Source: Letharia columbiana (Eukaryota; Ascomycota; Lecanoromycetes; Lecanorales; Parmeliaceae). From it: a stretch of 64,000 nucleotides of DNA. Position numbers and translations under genes: made by a program. The notes beneath the pieces were generated by a model. That model saw nothing but the letters and a program-made list of their open reading frames with translations. It made no database searches and was not told where the DNA came from. The stretch is taken from assembly GCF_014066305.1 (NCBI RefSeq), contig NW_023501041.1, forward strand, positions 124,001 through 188,000, in the 5' to 3' direction. Below are positions 1 to 12,640 of the stretch, in pieces. The first letter of the stretch is position 1. Each line of letters opens with the position of its first letter.

Positions 1-755
1 CCCTTGCTGGCCATGACATCCCTGAGCCAGTAGACCTAATGGCCAAGAAGAGAGATTACGTTGCGACAAAAGTATCGCAATTCTCCTGGGGTCGTCTGCC
101 CGGAGCAGACCCTTTTCTTGGCGTGGAAATGGCCAGTACCGGCGAGATGGCCTGTTTCGGTAAGGACCTGGTCGAAGCATACTGGACGTCTCTCCAATCG
201 ACCATGAATTTCCGGTTGCCTTTACCCGGAGAGGGTCTTCTTTTCGGTGGTGATGTCTCCAAGCCGCAATTGGCCGGCATCGTCGATTACCTGAAGCCGC
301 TCGGATACAAATTTTTCGCCGCTAACCAAGAAGTGAAGGACCATCTCGAATCGACAGTCAAGGATGGATGCGAAGTAAAGGTCATCGAGTTCCCCACAGA
401 GGATAAACGCGCTTTGAGAGAAGTGTTCAGAGAATACGACGTCCGGGGCGTTTTCAACCTCGCTGCTGCTAGAGCGGAGAGCCTACTGGATCAGGACTAC
501 GTGATGCGCAGGAACGCGGTTGACTTTGGTGTGCCTTTGTTCATGGAGCCTCAGGTGAGACTGGCACTGCCTTTTCAGACTTCTTGACTGTGACTCACTT
601 GCGCATGCTGACTGATGTAAAACTCTCAGACTGCGCTCCTCTTTGCCCGAGCTATGAGTGAAAAGATACCTCTGCGGAAGGAAGGTGAAGTGCCGAGTGA
701 GGTCAGAAGATGGAGTGACTTCGCAGGAGGACACGTTCTGGGATCTTCGAAATGA
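1..755 (+). CDS. CPA2: Carbamoyl-phosphate synthase, arginine-specific large subunit, C-terminal part (partial)
   Basis: The large subunit makes carbamoyl phosphate for arginine synthesis from bicarbonate, ATP and glutamine-derived ammonia. The frame is open from base 3 with no start, so the N-terminus and most of the protein lie outside the window. The typical large-subunit block is visible (VSQFSWGRLPGADPFLGVEM, then STGEMACFG), followed by an MGS-like C-terminal domain ending in YVMRRNAVDFGVPLF. Exon 1 runs to 554; a 75-nt GT-AG intron (555-629) joins in phase 0 to a last exon encoding 41 residues (TALLFARAMSEK ... VPSEVRRWSDFAGG) with stop TGA at 753-755. It ends right after the MGS domain instead of running into dihydroorotase/ATCase, which favours the arginine-specific enzyme over the pyrimidine multifunctional protein. 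It converges on the next, minus-strand gene. Confidence 0.93.
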
Positions 756-1394
756 AAAGCCACAACTTGTCGACACATGCCTTGAAAGATATCTATGCGC
801 TGAATATGGAGGAGACTGCGTGACAAAATTGACGACATAGATTGGAAATATGTAGTCATCTTGAGCGGAGACGGGGATGAGAGAAGGGGAATATGTGACG
901 TGTATTTAGAAACCATAGGAAAGAGAAAACTAGAAACTGCTCGACACTGACTTTCCGACTCCAGAACCGGCCCAGCATCTGACAGCTTACTAGTCCTCAC
1001 CCTCGCATGCCTCACAGGTGACTCGCCTCCTCCTCACTCGCTCAAAGTGCTACACAAAACGACAACACCACCTCTCTCCTTCGATTCCCTTCACTCCGTT
1101 CGTAGTCCCTGCTTCGCCACAATCTTCATTACTTTGTCCCGGCCCCCCTAATCTCCATCCCATGATCCTATCATCCAGCAGCTACATCGCCCGCGCCTCA
1201 GCAACCACGGCAGAACCAGAGAGCTGGTGGGAGACTTCTACCATTGCCGAGATGAAATTTGTTGAGAATGTTGAGAATGCCGCGCGCAATATGTGTGGTT
1301 CATATTCTAGCTTATATCCATCTCCCAGCTATTTGCTCAAGCAAGAATATCGTGATACATAATACACACACACACACACACAAGATCAACCCCT
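756..1394. other. Convergent intergenic region with a CA microsatellite
   Basis: This is the 3' flank shared by the carbamoyl-phosphate synthase gene (+) and the sugar carrier gene (-). It contains pyrimidine-rich stretches and a perfect CA dinucleotide run at about 1363-1382. The open frames here are short and show no family signal. It probably holds both 3' UTRs. Confidence 0.6.
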
Positions 1395-3613
1395 CTAAAA
1401 CTTCCGCATTCTCAGACTCTGCGCCGCCGCCACCAATTGAAACACCGCTCCGATCGCGAGACAGACAGCGGTGCCGCTCAGCCCGCTCCTGGCCAGTCCA
1501 CCCGGCGGCAGCTCTAGGTCATGAGTAGCCGGTGACGATGCCTCGCCGGCGGCCAGTTCCGGGCTCTGGCCAGGCTCCAGGACCGAAAATACGAACATGG
1601 ATATGAACGTGGCGAGGAATTGCGGGATGGTGGCGAAGATGTTGTGGATGCCGAGGTAGATACCTGCCATGCCGTCGTCTGCGCCGAGGTCCGATTGCTG
1701 GCTCTTGACGGTAGGTGACGGCAATTCCTCTGGTGTTGAGAGAGGGTCATCGGAAATGAGGGACATCTCGACCGCGCTGTCTTCTGTGCTCCGGGAATGG
1801 GTCGCAGGTGTGGAGGCAGAGGGTGAAAGCTTGTTGATTTCTTCGCCCATGATTGCGAGAGGTGCCCAGCCGTACATGGCCCAGGATCTAAAGATTCGAT
1901 CAGCTGGCGGTCCGATGGCGGTTAGAGACAGGGAACTTACGCTCCGCAGAGGGCAATGAGGGTAGTTGCGAATTGAAAGGAAGTCGAGAACGGTGTTAGG
2001 ATCATCGAAGCCGCAAACGCTAATTGCGACATACCCCACGCTGCCGTAATGTCAATATGGTACCGCTGGAAGAGGCTCGAGGTTCGTTTAAGCGGTCGCG
2101 CGGTATTTCTAACAGGATGATGGGCGATGCCGTCGGAGGGCAACGATATTACGAAAGGCAAAAAGATTGAGCTGATGAAGGAAATCACAGAGAACAAGAC
2201 CAAGGCCAAAGAACCCTTCCTAGCAATTTCGCCCACCATGTCATTTTTGGTCTGCAATTCCGCAGCGTTGTCGGCATTCTGGCGGTAATATGTCTCTCCG
2301 ACCCACGTAGTACCATAGACTGTTCAAATTAGGGTTCTGGCGGGGTCAATGATGACTCGCTGTCATGGAGTGTACTCACCAAAGAATGGAGACCACCCTC
2401 CCAGAGCCAAATTTGTCAGTTGGTGCGCTTGGGAGAAGGAAGAGTAGACAGTCTACATACCGAACCAAGACCAGAAAGTAATCCAACACACCGCCCTGAT
2501 CTTGCTCGGTAGGTGGAGCATAGTTCTGAGTATCGTCGACAGCATCGCCAGTCCTCCTGACTTTGCGCGGTGAGTTCTGATTCCAGTCAGCAGCGCCGAC
2601 CTACCGAGATAGGTGTAACCTGGCTCACCTTTTAGAAAGCAGCACACGTTCTTCAACGCAGAAGCAAGTCACGCTGACGCAGCAAATAATCGTAGCTCCC
2701 GCAATGACGCAAATCTGTTTAAACTGAGTCGCTCCCAGAGTTGTTCCGAAATACTTTGACAAGTTGACAGTGCCGACAAGATAGCCAAGTAATTGACCGA
2801 GTCCGAGCATCCTGCCCGCTTTCCGGAACTTTAGCGAAAGTTTGAGGATGGAAGGGCACGGGACTGACCCCATGCTGAGCCAAGTTGCTGCTGAGATTCT
2901 GGAAGTGTGTCCACGATGAGGCTGCGGCAGGTCGCTTGCACTTTGTCGTCATTCCATCAGCACCAGAGCATCTAGGCTACATTCTGGAAAAGTAGAGACA
3001 TACCCCCATTGATCGCAAAATCCACGGCATAGATACAGAACACGGCCAAAGCCACCGTAGCGCTTTTCACCTAAGCTCTGTCAGCAACACAAGTACCGGA
3101 ACGCTGTGATCAAGCTCCGAATTCTACCATAACCTCATCAGCAGTAAACACCCCAACAACCTCCGACGCCCAGGCAAGCACCACGAGGAACAAAGCCACC
3201 AAGAGGGAGAAAAGCAGCATGAACGGCCTCCTCCTACCCCACCTCGATTGCGAAGCATCCGACAAGACGCCAATACCCGGCTGCACAATCAGCCCAGACA
3301 GCGGAGGAGCGATCCACACGAGCGAAGTCTGGCTCTTCGCCAGACCCAATTTCAGGAGATGCGGCTCGAAGTCTGCAGAGAGGGGCGTTAGTCGAGATGC
3401 GTTGCAGAGTTCGAGTCGGAGAAGGGGTGAACACATGTCATTTCTACGGCCCATGTAAATCTGCATCGTGCTATTAGAGTCTGCACCGGAAGATTAAAGT
3501 AGGCGTGAGACTTGCTGAAGTCCAATCAATGAGAAAGTCAGCATCGCCATGCGCTGAAGCTTGGTGTAGCCTTTGATCCTGGCGTGCCCGCCCCACGAGG
3601 CTTGCGGAGCCAT
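1395..3613 (-). CDS. SUT1-like sucrose/alpha-glucoside proton symporter (GPH family)
   Basis: A polytopic plasma-membrane carrier expected to import sucrose or maltose with protons. Ten exons (3613-3516, 3460-3435, 3372-3128, 3070-3004, 2940-2869, 2818-2629, 2576-2461, 2397-2380, 2319-1941, 1887-1395) give an open frame of 567 residues, close to the family size. Landmarks in order: LIGLQFTWAVEMTYFEP, SLVWIAPPLSGLIVQPGIG, RWGRRRPFM, CRSLIVDTLP, EERVLLSK, TTWVGE, SWAMYGWAPLAIMGEEIN and GIYLGIHNIFATIPQFLATF near the C-terminus. These match the fungal SUT1-type consensus. The start at 3613 is chosen because it opens the first conserved helix. Intron 1 is GC-AG (gcaagt donor), and exon 8 is only 18 nt but supplies the conserved WSPFF. 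The substrate is inferred from the family. Confidence 0.9.
3461..3515 (-). other. GC-AG intron (first intron of the sugar carrier gene)
   Basis: The donor is GCAAGT and the acceptor GCAG. Only this junction restores GLQ-FTWAVEM; the nearby GT donor one base further on would shift the frame. Length is 55 nt. Confidence 0.75.
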
Positions 3614-4097
3614 CGTTGTTGTCAGGAGGAGGGAGGGGTCTTCAATCTGCTTTCAAGGGCACGAAATTTAGACCCAGGATATCTGCTAAGCATATCAGCA
3701 GAAGATGAGGTCGCTGCGCAGCACGGCCGGAGATGCTACCAAATGTTGATTGGTTCTTTAGCGCCGGTAGCGCGATGCGCCAATGGCTACGAGTATCTCC
3801 CGTGTTTGGTTTAAAGCCGGATGATAAAGCTCGTGTAATTTCAAACTATACTACTTATGTTGACGGAAGACAGACCAAGCACCAGAACAAGTTTGATCAC
3901 TTGCTAATGCTATCGCAGATGGAGGTGAAAGACAATGATCACGCCATGAAGATATCAAGTACACTGTACACGAGACCTAAGATGATTTGTACAGTCCCAT
4001 TGACAATATATGTTCTTCAGTATCTGCCATTATTCCTTGTCCCTTTCTACAAAGCGATTTGTACTCCCATCAAGCCAATATACATTTTTCAACCTCC
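3614..4097. other. Intergenic: upstream of the sugar carrier, downstream of the laccase
   Basis: Contains the promoter and 5' leader of the sugar carrier and the 3' UTR of the laccase, both on the minus strand. The short open frames on either strand show no recognisable family. I see no clear motif beyond AT-rich patches. Confidence 0.5.
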
Positions 4098-6561
4098 TTA
4101 CAACCCCGAATCAATCTGCGGCAGCAGATTCCCACCCGAATAATCAGCCCAATCCCTACAATTCTGATACGTCGTCGACGGAATGAGCACATTTTTGATA
4201 TCAGCCGGTCGCTCCATGATATTAGCATAAAGACCGCCCGAGACGTGCCAGGCGATATGACAGTGGAAGGGCCAGACGCCGGGGTTGTCTTGTTGCCATT
4301 GGAAGACCTGTACGAAAAAGAGAGGGTTGGGTCAATGAGTGCGTTTTCGCCTGGGTGGGTGCACTGGGTAGGGAATGGGTGAGAAGGGATAGAGGGAAAG
4401 GAAAGAGAGGGACGTACAGCATAGCCATTCGCGGGTACGATCTGTACGTCGCGGCGCTGGGGGTTGCTAGGGTTAGTGATGGCACCGCCCCATGCGCCCA
4501 GTCCGACGGATAGGACTTGCCTGCCAGCACAGTGGAGAGTCAGCAACTATCCCTCCTTCCAAACCACAACCGACACAAGCACATCATCATCCCCGTAGCG
4601 AGAGAAAAACCCAGACTCACATCTCGTGCCCGTGCAAATGCCACGGATGACTCGTGGGACTCGTATTATTGACAATAAACCTCACAGTCTTGTTTGTCCC
4701 CATGTTATAAACGTTCCAATCCGCATCGACCGCCGGATAACTGGTATTGCCACTCTTTGCCAGTAGCAGTATGGGATTATTCCAATCCGCTTCAAACGCA
4801 CTATCATTGATAGTCCAGACAATGTGGCCTGTGGAATTGACCGCGACGGCGACGTTCAGGGTGACTGTGGTGTTGGTACCAGCGGCTGCGATGGGATACA
4901 TTGGCTCGGTATCAGAGAGAGGGTCATTCAGACAGGCGGGCGTGGTGTCTATTTGCGCGACCGAGGCGTTGCCTGGGGCGGATTTTGTGTTTGCGTCTTC
5001 GTAGTAGATGACTGCGAGAGCTAGGGGCTGATTGGCGGGTTCGGTGCAGGCGCCGGACGTGATGTGTGAGCGCATCCAGACGACATCGGTAGGATCGCCG
5101 GTTGCTTCGACGACGATGTCGGTGCGTTGGCCGACCTGTAGATTGTAAGCATTCAGTGTGTGTGTTTCTGTGTTTGTCTGTGTTTTTGTCTGTGTGTTTG
5201 GAGACGAGGGTGGACATGCTAAGGAAGGGTGCTTACGCCTAGTGTTACAATTGTAGTCTCATACGGTACGATAGGGATGAAGTCATTAGCGATGACGGTC
5301 ATGTTGTGGTTATCTATACTGAATTTCTGGATAGCAGCGATACCAGTGTTGATCAACCTCAGCCTATGCTTTTTGCCACTAGTGAAGCTGAACTTGGACA
5401 AGCCAGCATTATTGACGCAGGTGCCCATGGTACTGTTGCCAGTGCTGTTACCACATGCAAAGTCCATCTTGCCGTTGATCAAGTTGTTGTCAGATGCTGG
5501 TCGAACGAGGCTTTCGTCTGAGAGGTCGGTTCCCATGACGCCTTCCAAAACGGTGAAGTAGCCTTTGTGGTAATAGTCGTTGAGTGTCACTGGGCCCAGG
5601 TCGATGTCGTAGGGGTAGTTTTTGGGTCCGTGTATCACCTAAATGTATGTTAACATTGACCATACTTGTCGCAATGATAGGTACACAATGTGAACTTGGA
5701 GCTTACAATTGGGCCCCAAAGGCCATCAGCGTATTGAGAGGAGTAATGCGAGTGGTAGAAAGTACTGCCATATGGAGTGGCTTTGAAAGTGTGTGTGAAA
5801 CTCCCACCAGGCGGTACTGGGCACATCGAAACACCTGGAACGCCGTCTGCCCATTCCGTGTTCAGCTGGTTGAGACCATGCCAATGCATGGCGGTACCTT
5901 CGGCCGGCCCGGAGATGGCATTGTTCACGGTGACTTGAATGGTATCTCCCCAATTGGCTTCGATCAAAGGCTTGAGATTGAGCCGTGAGTGGTTGAGCTC
6001 GTTGAGAAGATGGAATGCTTACCCCTGGGTATTGGCCATTGATCAGGAGCATGTTTTTCTGGTATCCATCGGGACTTACAGTTCCCCTAGCTATTGTGAA
6101 ATCATATGAGCGAGTAACACCCGTATCGGCGGCGCCGGTGTAGGGATCTGCAGTCGAAGCGCCTTTCGCGCCCCATGGAAAGCCGTTGATTATAGGACTA
6201 TCAACATATTAGAACCAGACCGTTTTTACAGTAGAGACAGCGCGAGAGTGAGAACAAAATGCAAGACCTGCGACGCTACAGAAGACAGCATAGTAGTATC
6301 ACAATGAGGTTCTAGAAGTTCTGGAGAACGGTGCAGCATAGCGACTCACTTGTTTTCGAGAAACGCTGGTAGCTTTGGTGCTTCGAAGGTTCCGAGGTTG
6401 GAAGCACCTTTAGGATACGACTGTAAGCACAGCGTCTCTCTAGAAGCTAGAAGTACGCAGATAACCTGAAAAGGCAAGCACAGATATTTACCATTGGTGC
6501 GTAGCTGCGACAGGCTGGAAAGTAAGGAGGTGGCTTGCAGTAAGACGGTAGCAACAGTCAT
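4098..6561 (-). CDS. Laccase (ascomycete-type multicopper oxidase), secreted
   Basis: A blue copper oxidase that oxidises phenols while reducing oxygen to water. All four copper-binding segments are present: HWHGLNQLNTEWADG with a following CP, STFYHSHYSSQYADGLWG, SHPWHLHGH and PFHCHIAWHVSGGL (Leu at the axial position ten residues after the Cys). The mature start LENNPIINGFPWG and the C-terminus IDSGL are typical of ascomycete laccases, in which a DSGL tail plugs the trinuclear site. Traced exons: 4098-4307, 4418-4520, 4621-5135, 5237-5638, 5707-5970, 6023-6197, 6350-6420, then a first exon starting at 6561 (MTVATVLLQATSLLSSLSQ, a probable signal peptide). The first junction (45-nt intron or none) is uncertain. 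Several N-glycosylation sites (NST, NTT, NMT) fit secretion. Confidence 0.93.
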
Positions 6562-7539
6562 GGTTACGAAAGGTGTCGATAAAATGCGAGATGCGTGAAG
6601 AGCGAAAGTGAAAACCCAGGGAACCAGGTCAGATACATAAACAATGCCAAGTCTCAACTCACCGCGGCGAAGACGCGAGATATGGCCGATCTACCATGAC
6701 GATATGATTGCCAATAAGACACAAGAGCTTCTGTCTAGACCGAGCCGAACATCTCCATACCTTCTTTACGCTTATATGGAATTGCTTGATCAGGAAAAAA
6801 TTCTCTGCATCTGCGTGATATACGGGTAGACTAGAGGAAGTGCCATGAATTCAGGAACCAAAGCAGAGCAGAAAGAGACAAACCCGATCTGGCCCGATCT
6901 CATCCTGACAAGTAGCCGCTGTCAAGCAAGAAGAGCGAATCATAAAAGGTCCAAGTTGATGTCAGACGCCCTAAGAAAGCAGCGGGCGTTGGTTGTGATT
7001 GACCGAAGCCGAAGCGTGCATGAGCGATAGCGGCATGATCTGCGGGCCTCTGACTTATCGAGCCTAGCGCACAATCGAAAACCCCAGTAACATCAATAAA
7101 TACTTGCTTTGCGCACAGGTCAATACAAGTCGGGGCTTTGATGACCTCAATGACGGGCATGTGCCTTTAGCAAGGGAATCGATGGGGTCTGCTGCCGTTG
7201 CTCCTCATCTTCCACGACGCTTAGCCGGGCTCTGCCTGCTGCGGAAGATTTCAGATGTATGAGACCCAAAAAGGCTCCATTCGTACATGATCATGGATCA
7301 TGAATCACTGAAGATATTCACGTCAGCCCTAAACAATATCTCCAAGTCTTACGAGGAACGGATGGAATTTCTGCGCGCCATACCATACAGAGACATACCC
7401 TTAGACACGGTCTTGTCGTCTTGTCTCTCCAGATTTCGAACCACATGTCCGCTAATGACAGGCACCTTTCCCGCATTGTACATAAATTCTTGCCCTATCG
7501 GTTGGATGGTCTCCCTTGGGTGAAGCAAAATTTAGTGTG
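6562..7539. other. Laccase upstream region, no supported gene
   Basis: About 1 kb of ordinary base composition. All open frames are below 90 codons and show no family signal. The laccase promoter should lie in the part just above 6561. Quality appears to drop towards 7540, where the homopolymer block begins. Confidence 0.5.
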
Positions 7540-7860
<321 letters not shown>

Positions 7861-10800
7861 AATATTAGTTAGTATTAATATCTTATCTTTTCATCTAGTC
7901 TTCTAGATCTAATTCTAGATAATTCGTATTTATTAGACGTTATAATATATTATATTTCTTATCCTTTATTATTAAATTAGCTAGATTCTTATCTTCTCTA
8001 ATTTATAGAATCTCGATAATCTCTTATTATTTATATAACTATTTTAGATATAGAATATCTATTATTAATCTTTTCTCTTATATTATCTCTAACTTAATAA
8101 GATATTTATATAAAGATTTCGAGTCTATATATATAGAGAGAGATATTTTTCTCTAGAGAGTAATAGAGAAGATTTAATTTAGAGTGAATTTTATAATAAT
8201 TATAACGTCGAATCTTAGAGATAATATATAAAGTTCGAAGGCTAATACGCTTCTAATAACTCGGCGATATTTAATCGATTACTAATAAATAATATTAACC
8301 TTATTCTAAGCGTTAGCTAAGGCTATTATATAGCCGATTTAAAAAGAAAGATCTTTATTATTAGCGAATAACGAATTTATAAAAACTATAATTCTTAGAG
8401 ACGTTATATCTAACTTAACGAATATAAAATCTCTTTCTTTTATTTATTATAAAAGATAGCGATTTAGATACTAAGTATCCTCGTATATAGATTCTATAAT
8501 CTAGACGATATATAATAAAGCGAATATCGCTTATAGCTATAATATAGTAGCGATATATACTTCTTATACTCGTTAAGCGATATACTATTCTTTCGTAAAC
8601 GATATTATAAATAATTAAATCTTCTTCGCTTATCTAAGTTAGCTAATTCTTATATTATTCTTAAGAGTAATAATAAATTTATTAAATTCGAGAGGTTATT
8701 TCGAAGTAAGTCTCTCGAATAGCTTAGCGAGTAGTTCAGCGGCGTATAGTTCTTGTAATTTTATATCTATAAACTCGATAGTATCGGCGATAAGAGAGTT
8801 ATCGATTTATAAGCTAATAATTACTATTATATCGTTATTAAATAATAAATAAGTATTAAATATAGACGAGGTTATTTCTAGCTTCTCTATATAATATTTA
8901 TAATATATCTAAAACTAATAGATATCGAACTTAGCAATTTTATAGAGGGGGAGAATAATACGGAGTATTATTCTCGATAATAATTCTATTTTAATTAAGA
9001 CTAAAATAAAGATATCTCTAGCTAATTTAGATTAAGATTATATATATATCTAAGTAATATCGCGTAGATATAGAGATAGCTATGAGATAGCTAATAATAG
9101 AGCGATAATAAGTCGTTAATTAGCTTATTAAATAGTAGGGGTCTAAGTAAGAATCTTATACTTTTTTGAGTTATTAAATACTTATACTACTAGTCGCGAC
9201 TTCTCGAAGGCTTTCTTAATATTCTTATTCTTAATTTAATCTATAAAACGATTATTAAATATCTATACTTCTGCGGGGATATCTTCAATCTTTATAATCT
9301 TAAATATATTCTTTTTAAATAGTTTACTAAATTCTTTTTATCGAGATATCTAAAAGTTCGATAAAGGTAATTATAATATAAACTTAGATATATAAATTGT
9401 AATATTAATAGAGTTTCGAAAATAGATAAGAATATATTAACGTCGAGGAGGGTTATAACGTAGTAAAGCGTTTTAAGAAAAGTCTTAATAATCTTTATTA
9501 TTATTATTTTCGTATTGAGTATTATCTAACTATGGAGATTCTTATTTAAAGGACTTAAGAGACTCGATTAGAGTATCTATTTCTTTTAAATATAGCTTAA
9601 TAATAGTAACTCGAAAATCAGTAAGACTATTTAATAATTTGATGATATATATCTCTCGAGAAGTAGTTAGCAATTTATATAATTCGGTTTACTTCTTTTA
9701 ATACGTTCTTTAGACTAATACCGGGAAATTAATTAAAGTATTATATATTCTTATCGTCTAAGGGCCGTTTCGCTAATATAAGACGTTATTAACCTATCTC
9801 TTAGCGTGAAATTTTATAATTTCGATTATTACTATATTAATAGCTTTTACCCTCTCGATAGTAGATAAAGTAAGTATATCGTTATTTGCGATATGAGAAT
9901 AGATTCCAAAAACTAATAATATGAGAACGAGGCTATTATATCCGGCTATATCGTTAATAGCCTTAATAGTTATTTATAGACGAATCTCCTTCTTAATACT
10001 TTAATTCTCTAGTTCCGTAGTAATTATCGAATAGACTCATCTTAATAAAGTATAATATCGTTCTATTAGGCCGATAGAATTAGCGGCCTTAACTAATACG
10101 CATTTTATTTAAATACTTAGAGTTCTAGCGTTTTATCTAAACTCGATATTATTAAAATTAATTTCAGCGTCGTGGATAATAACGTTTAAAGATTTAACAT
10201 ATACGTCTATTTAGTATAGTCTAAGTATATTCTATATATAAGAGATAGTTATATTCGTTAATTATTAGACGGCTTAAAATAAAGTTCTTTTATTAATAAC
10301 TTATAGAACTAAGTTATCGTTAATATAGAGAATATCGATAATAATTATATAATTAAAATAGATATTATTCTTATTCTTAAATAAGAATTTAAAACGATTT
10401 AAAGATCGAGAGTACTTTTAATAGAGTATATAGAACTCGGTGATTTGTTTAAGTATATAACGGTATTCGAAGTCGTTATAGTTAGCTTTCTTTAGAGTAT
10501 AGATAAGTCTATTAACTAAGAGATAATTAAATCGACGATATAGTTAATATAACTCGATATCGATTAGATAATTAACTAATATAAGACTCTATATTAAGAA
10601 TAGATATTCGTAAAAGCGAATAATTAAGATTATAGATTTATTTCTTAAAATAACTTAATTTTTAAGATTATTTAGATAAATCCCTAGTCTATTTATATCT
10701 TAAATATATAGTAAAAATAAGGTATTAATTTATATTACGTGGAAATCGACTCGACTAATAGACGAATCTACTATAAGTTTTCTAATTAATAATAATATTT

Positions 10801-12640
10801 TAATCTTAAATTAGATAATAATACTACTAGTAATAATATTTAATTATATATTAAATTCTCTTATATAGACTTTTACTTAATTATATCTAGTAATAAATAT
10901 ATATATAACTTCGATATCTAGTATAATATTATAAAATTACTTTAAGATATATCGGCTAATAGTAAGAAAGCTATTAGACTTAATAATATTATAGTATATA
11001 AAATAACTAAAAAGCTCTAAATAACGTGCTTAGACTTAGTTCGATATAACTATAGAAGTAATTATAATAAAGTTTTCAGCTTCTTCTAAGTCGGTTTCTT
11101 AAACGTCGAGAGTTAAGGCCTCGAAATCCTCGATCTTATCTTTCTAACCTTTAAACTCTTAAATATAGAAGTTATATCGCTTATTAATTAAGCCGGTAAA
11201 CCGCTTAGTAAACTTATTTCAAGACTTCTAACGTTTCTTATTAATATACTTAATTAATTAATAGCGTATCTTTTCATAGATATAGTACTTTTAAAAATCG
11301 TTTATTTTCGAAGATAGTTTATTATAATTATTTTGATTTAAAGGCTGATTTAAAGGTTAATTAATATAATACTTTCGATTAGTAAAGTATATTATAAACT
11401 TAAATAGCTTAAATCTCTTAGTCTTTATAGCTTCTTCGTAATTCTCGATTATAGTATAAATATTATTAATTAACTCGATAACTATAGTCGTTTATTATAG
11501 AATTATAATATTATATGTAGAAATATTGCTGTAAGAGGTAACTATCTTATTTCGAAGTATTATATCTAACTGAAATTCGTAGTCTAGCCCTCTTTGAGTT
11601 TAACGAAGTTATTAAATTATCTTATTAAAGATAATCCCTTTATTCTTTTTAGGACTAGCTCGAAGTAAGCCTCTTAGGCTAATACTATTCTACTTACGAA
11701 GTATAAGGCGACGATATTCTTCTCTCTCGAAATAGCTCTAAAATCGATTAAAGAGTTATTAAATAGTAAGGTTAATCCCTTAACAACCAGAGTAATAGTA
11801 CTTTAATGCTATAGATTTTAGTATAATTAAGAATACTATTTAAAGAATCTATTAGGGGATCTCGGCTCTCTTATAAAGATTTATAAAAATTATGAATTTG
11901 TAGCTGAGACTCTCGATAAGACTCCCATCGTACTTCTCCTCGATAGTATATAATTTGGCCAGGGTAGTAAGTTCCTTGCTATGGCTATAGTTTTATTCGA
12001 TATCGAAGTTTTAAATAACTTAATAAGACGAGGGTAGTAGATATAAGACTCGATAATTTAGATCGTAAGCTGGTATTAGAGAGAGAATTAAGATAGAATT
12101 CTCCGATTAATAAGGCGGTTGCGGGGGGAGAGAAATAGTATTCTTCGGTCGATAAGGCTATTATTTCTATATTAATTAAAATGGTTATTGAGGATAGTAA
12201 TAAGATGGTTTTAATAAGAGACGATCTTCGTCGTTTAATAACTATGAGATCTCTTTCTTAATTACGTCTACTAATTCTTTAATTATTAAGAGTTCTCTTT
12301 CTTTCTTAATATAGGCTTTATTAACTTATAAATAATCTCGTAAACTAATAATAACGTTCTTATTAAGAACCTCGAAATCCTCTTTAATATATAGAGTAAA
12401 GTCGTTAATAAAGACGTTAGAGAGTATTTTAAATTTATATCTTATATATTGTTATACCCTCTAACGAACGAATTTCTTAAGCTTCTCTTTAATATCTAAT
12501 AACTTAACTTCTAGTAGTTCCTCTAACTCACGCTTAATACCTAACGATGTCTCTAAAGAATTAGATTTCTTATTCTTGAAGTCTATTTTGAGTATGTGTT
12601 ATGTGTTAATATAGTGTGAAGCTTAATGATATTTGATATT
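7861..12640 (-). mobile_element. RIP-degraded Ty1/copia-type retrotransposon (minus strand)
   Basis: About 4.8 kb of strongly AT-rich DNA with no open frame above 60 codons, yet conceptual reading of the minus strand with stops ignored follows the order of a fungal copia Gag-Pol. About 11870-12000: Gag-like LTTLAKLYTIEEKYDG. About 9780-9970: the post-integrase segment (LLVFGIYSHIANNDILTLST). About 9170-9280: EKSRLVV of the RT region, continuing to about 8640 with LYLRDIT. About 8340-8390: RNase H start FINSLFANNKDLSF. Most stops sit where a C-to-T or G-to-A change would explain them, as RIP predicts. The 5' leader may extend to about 13000; the 3' LTR is lost in the homopolymer block. Non-functional. 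Confidence 0.82.
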
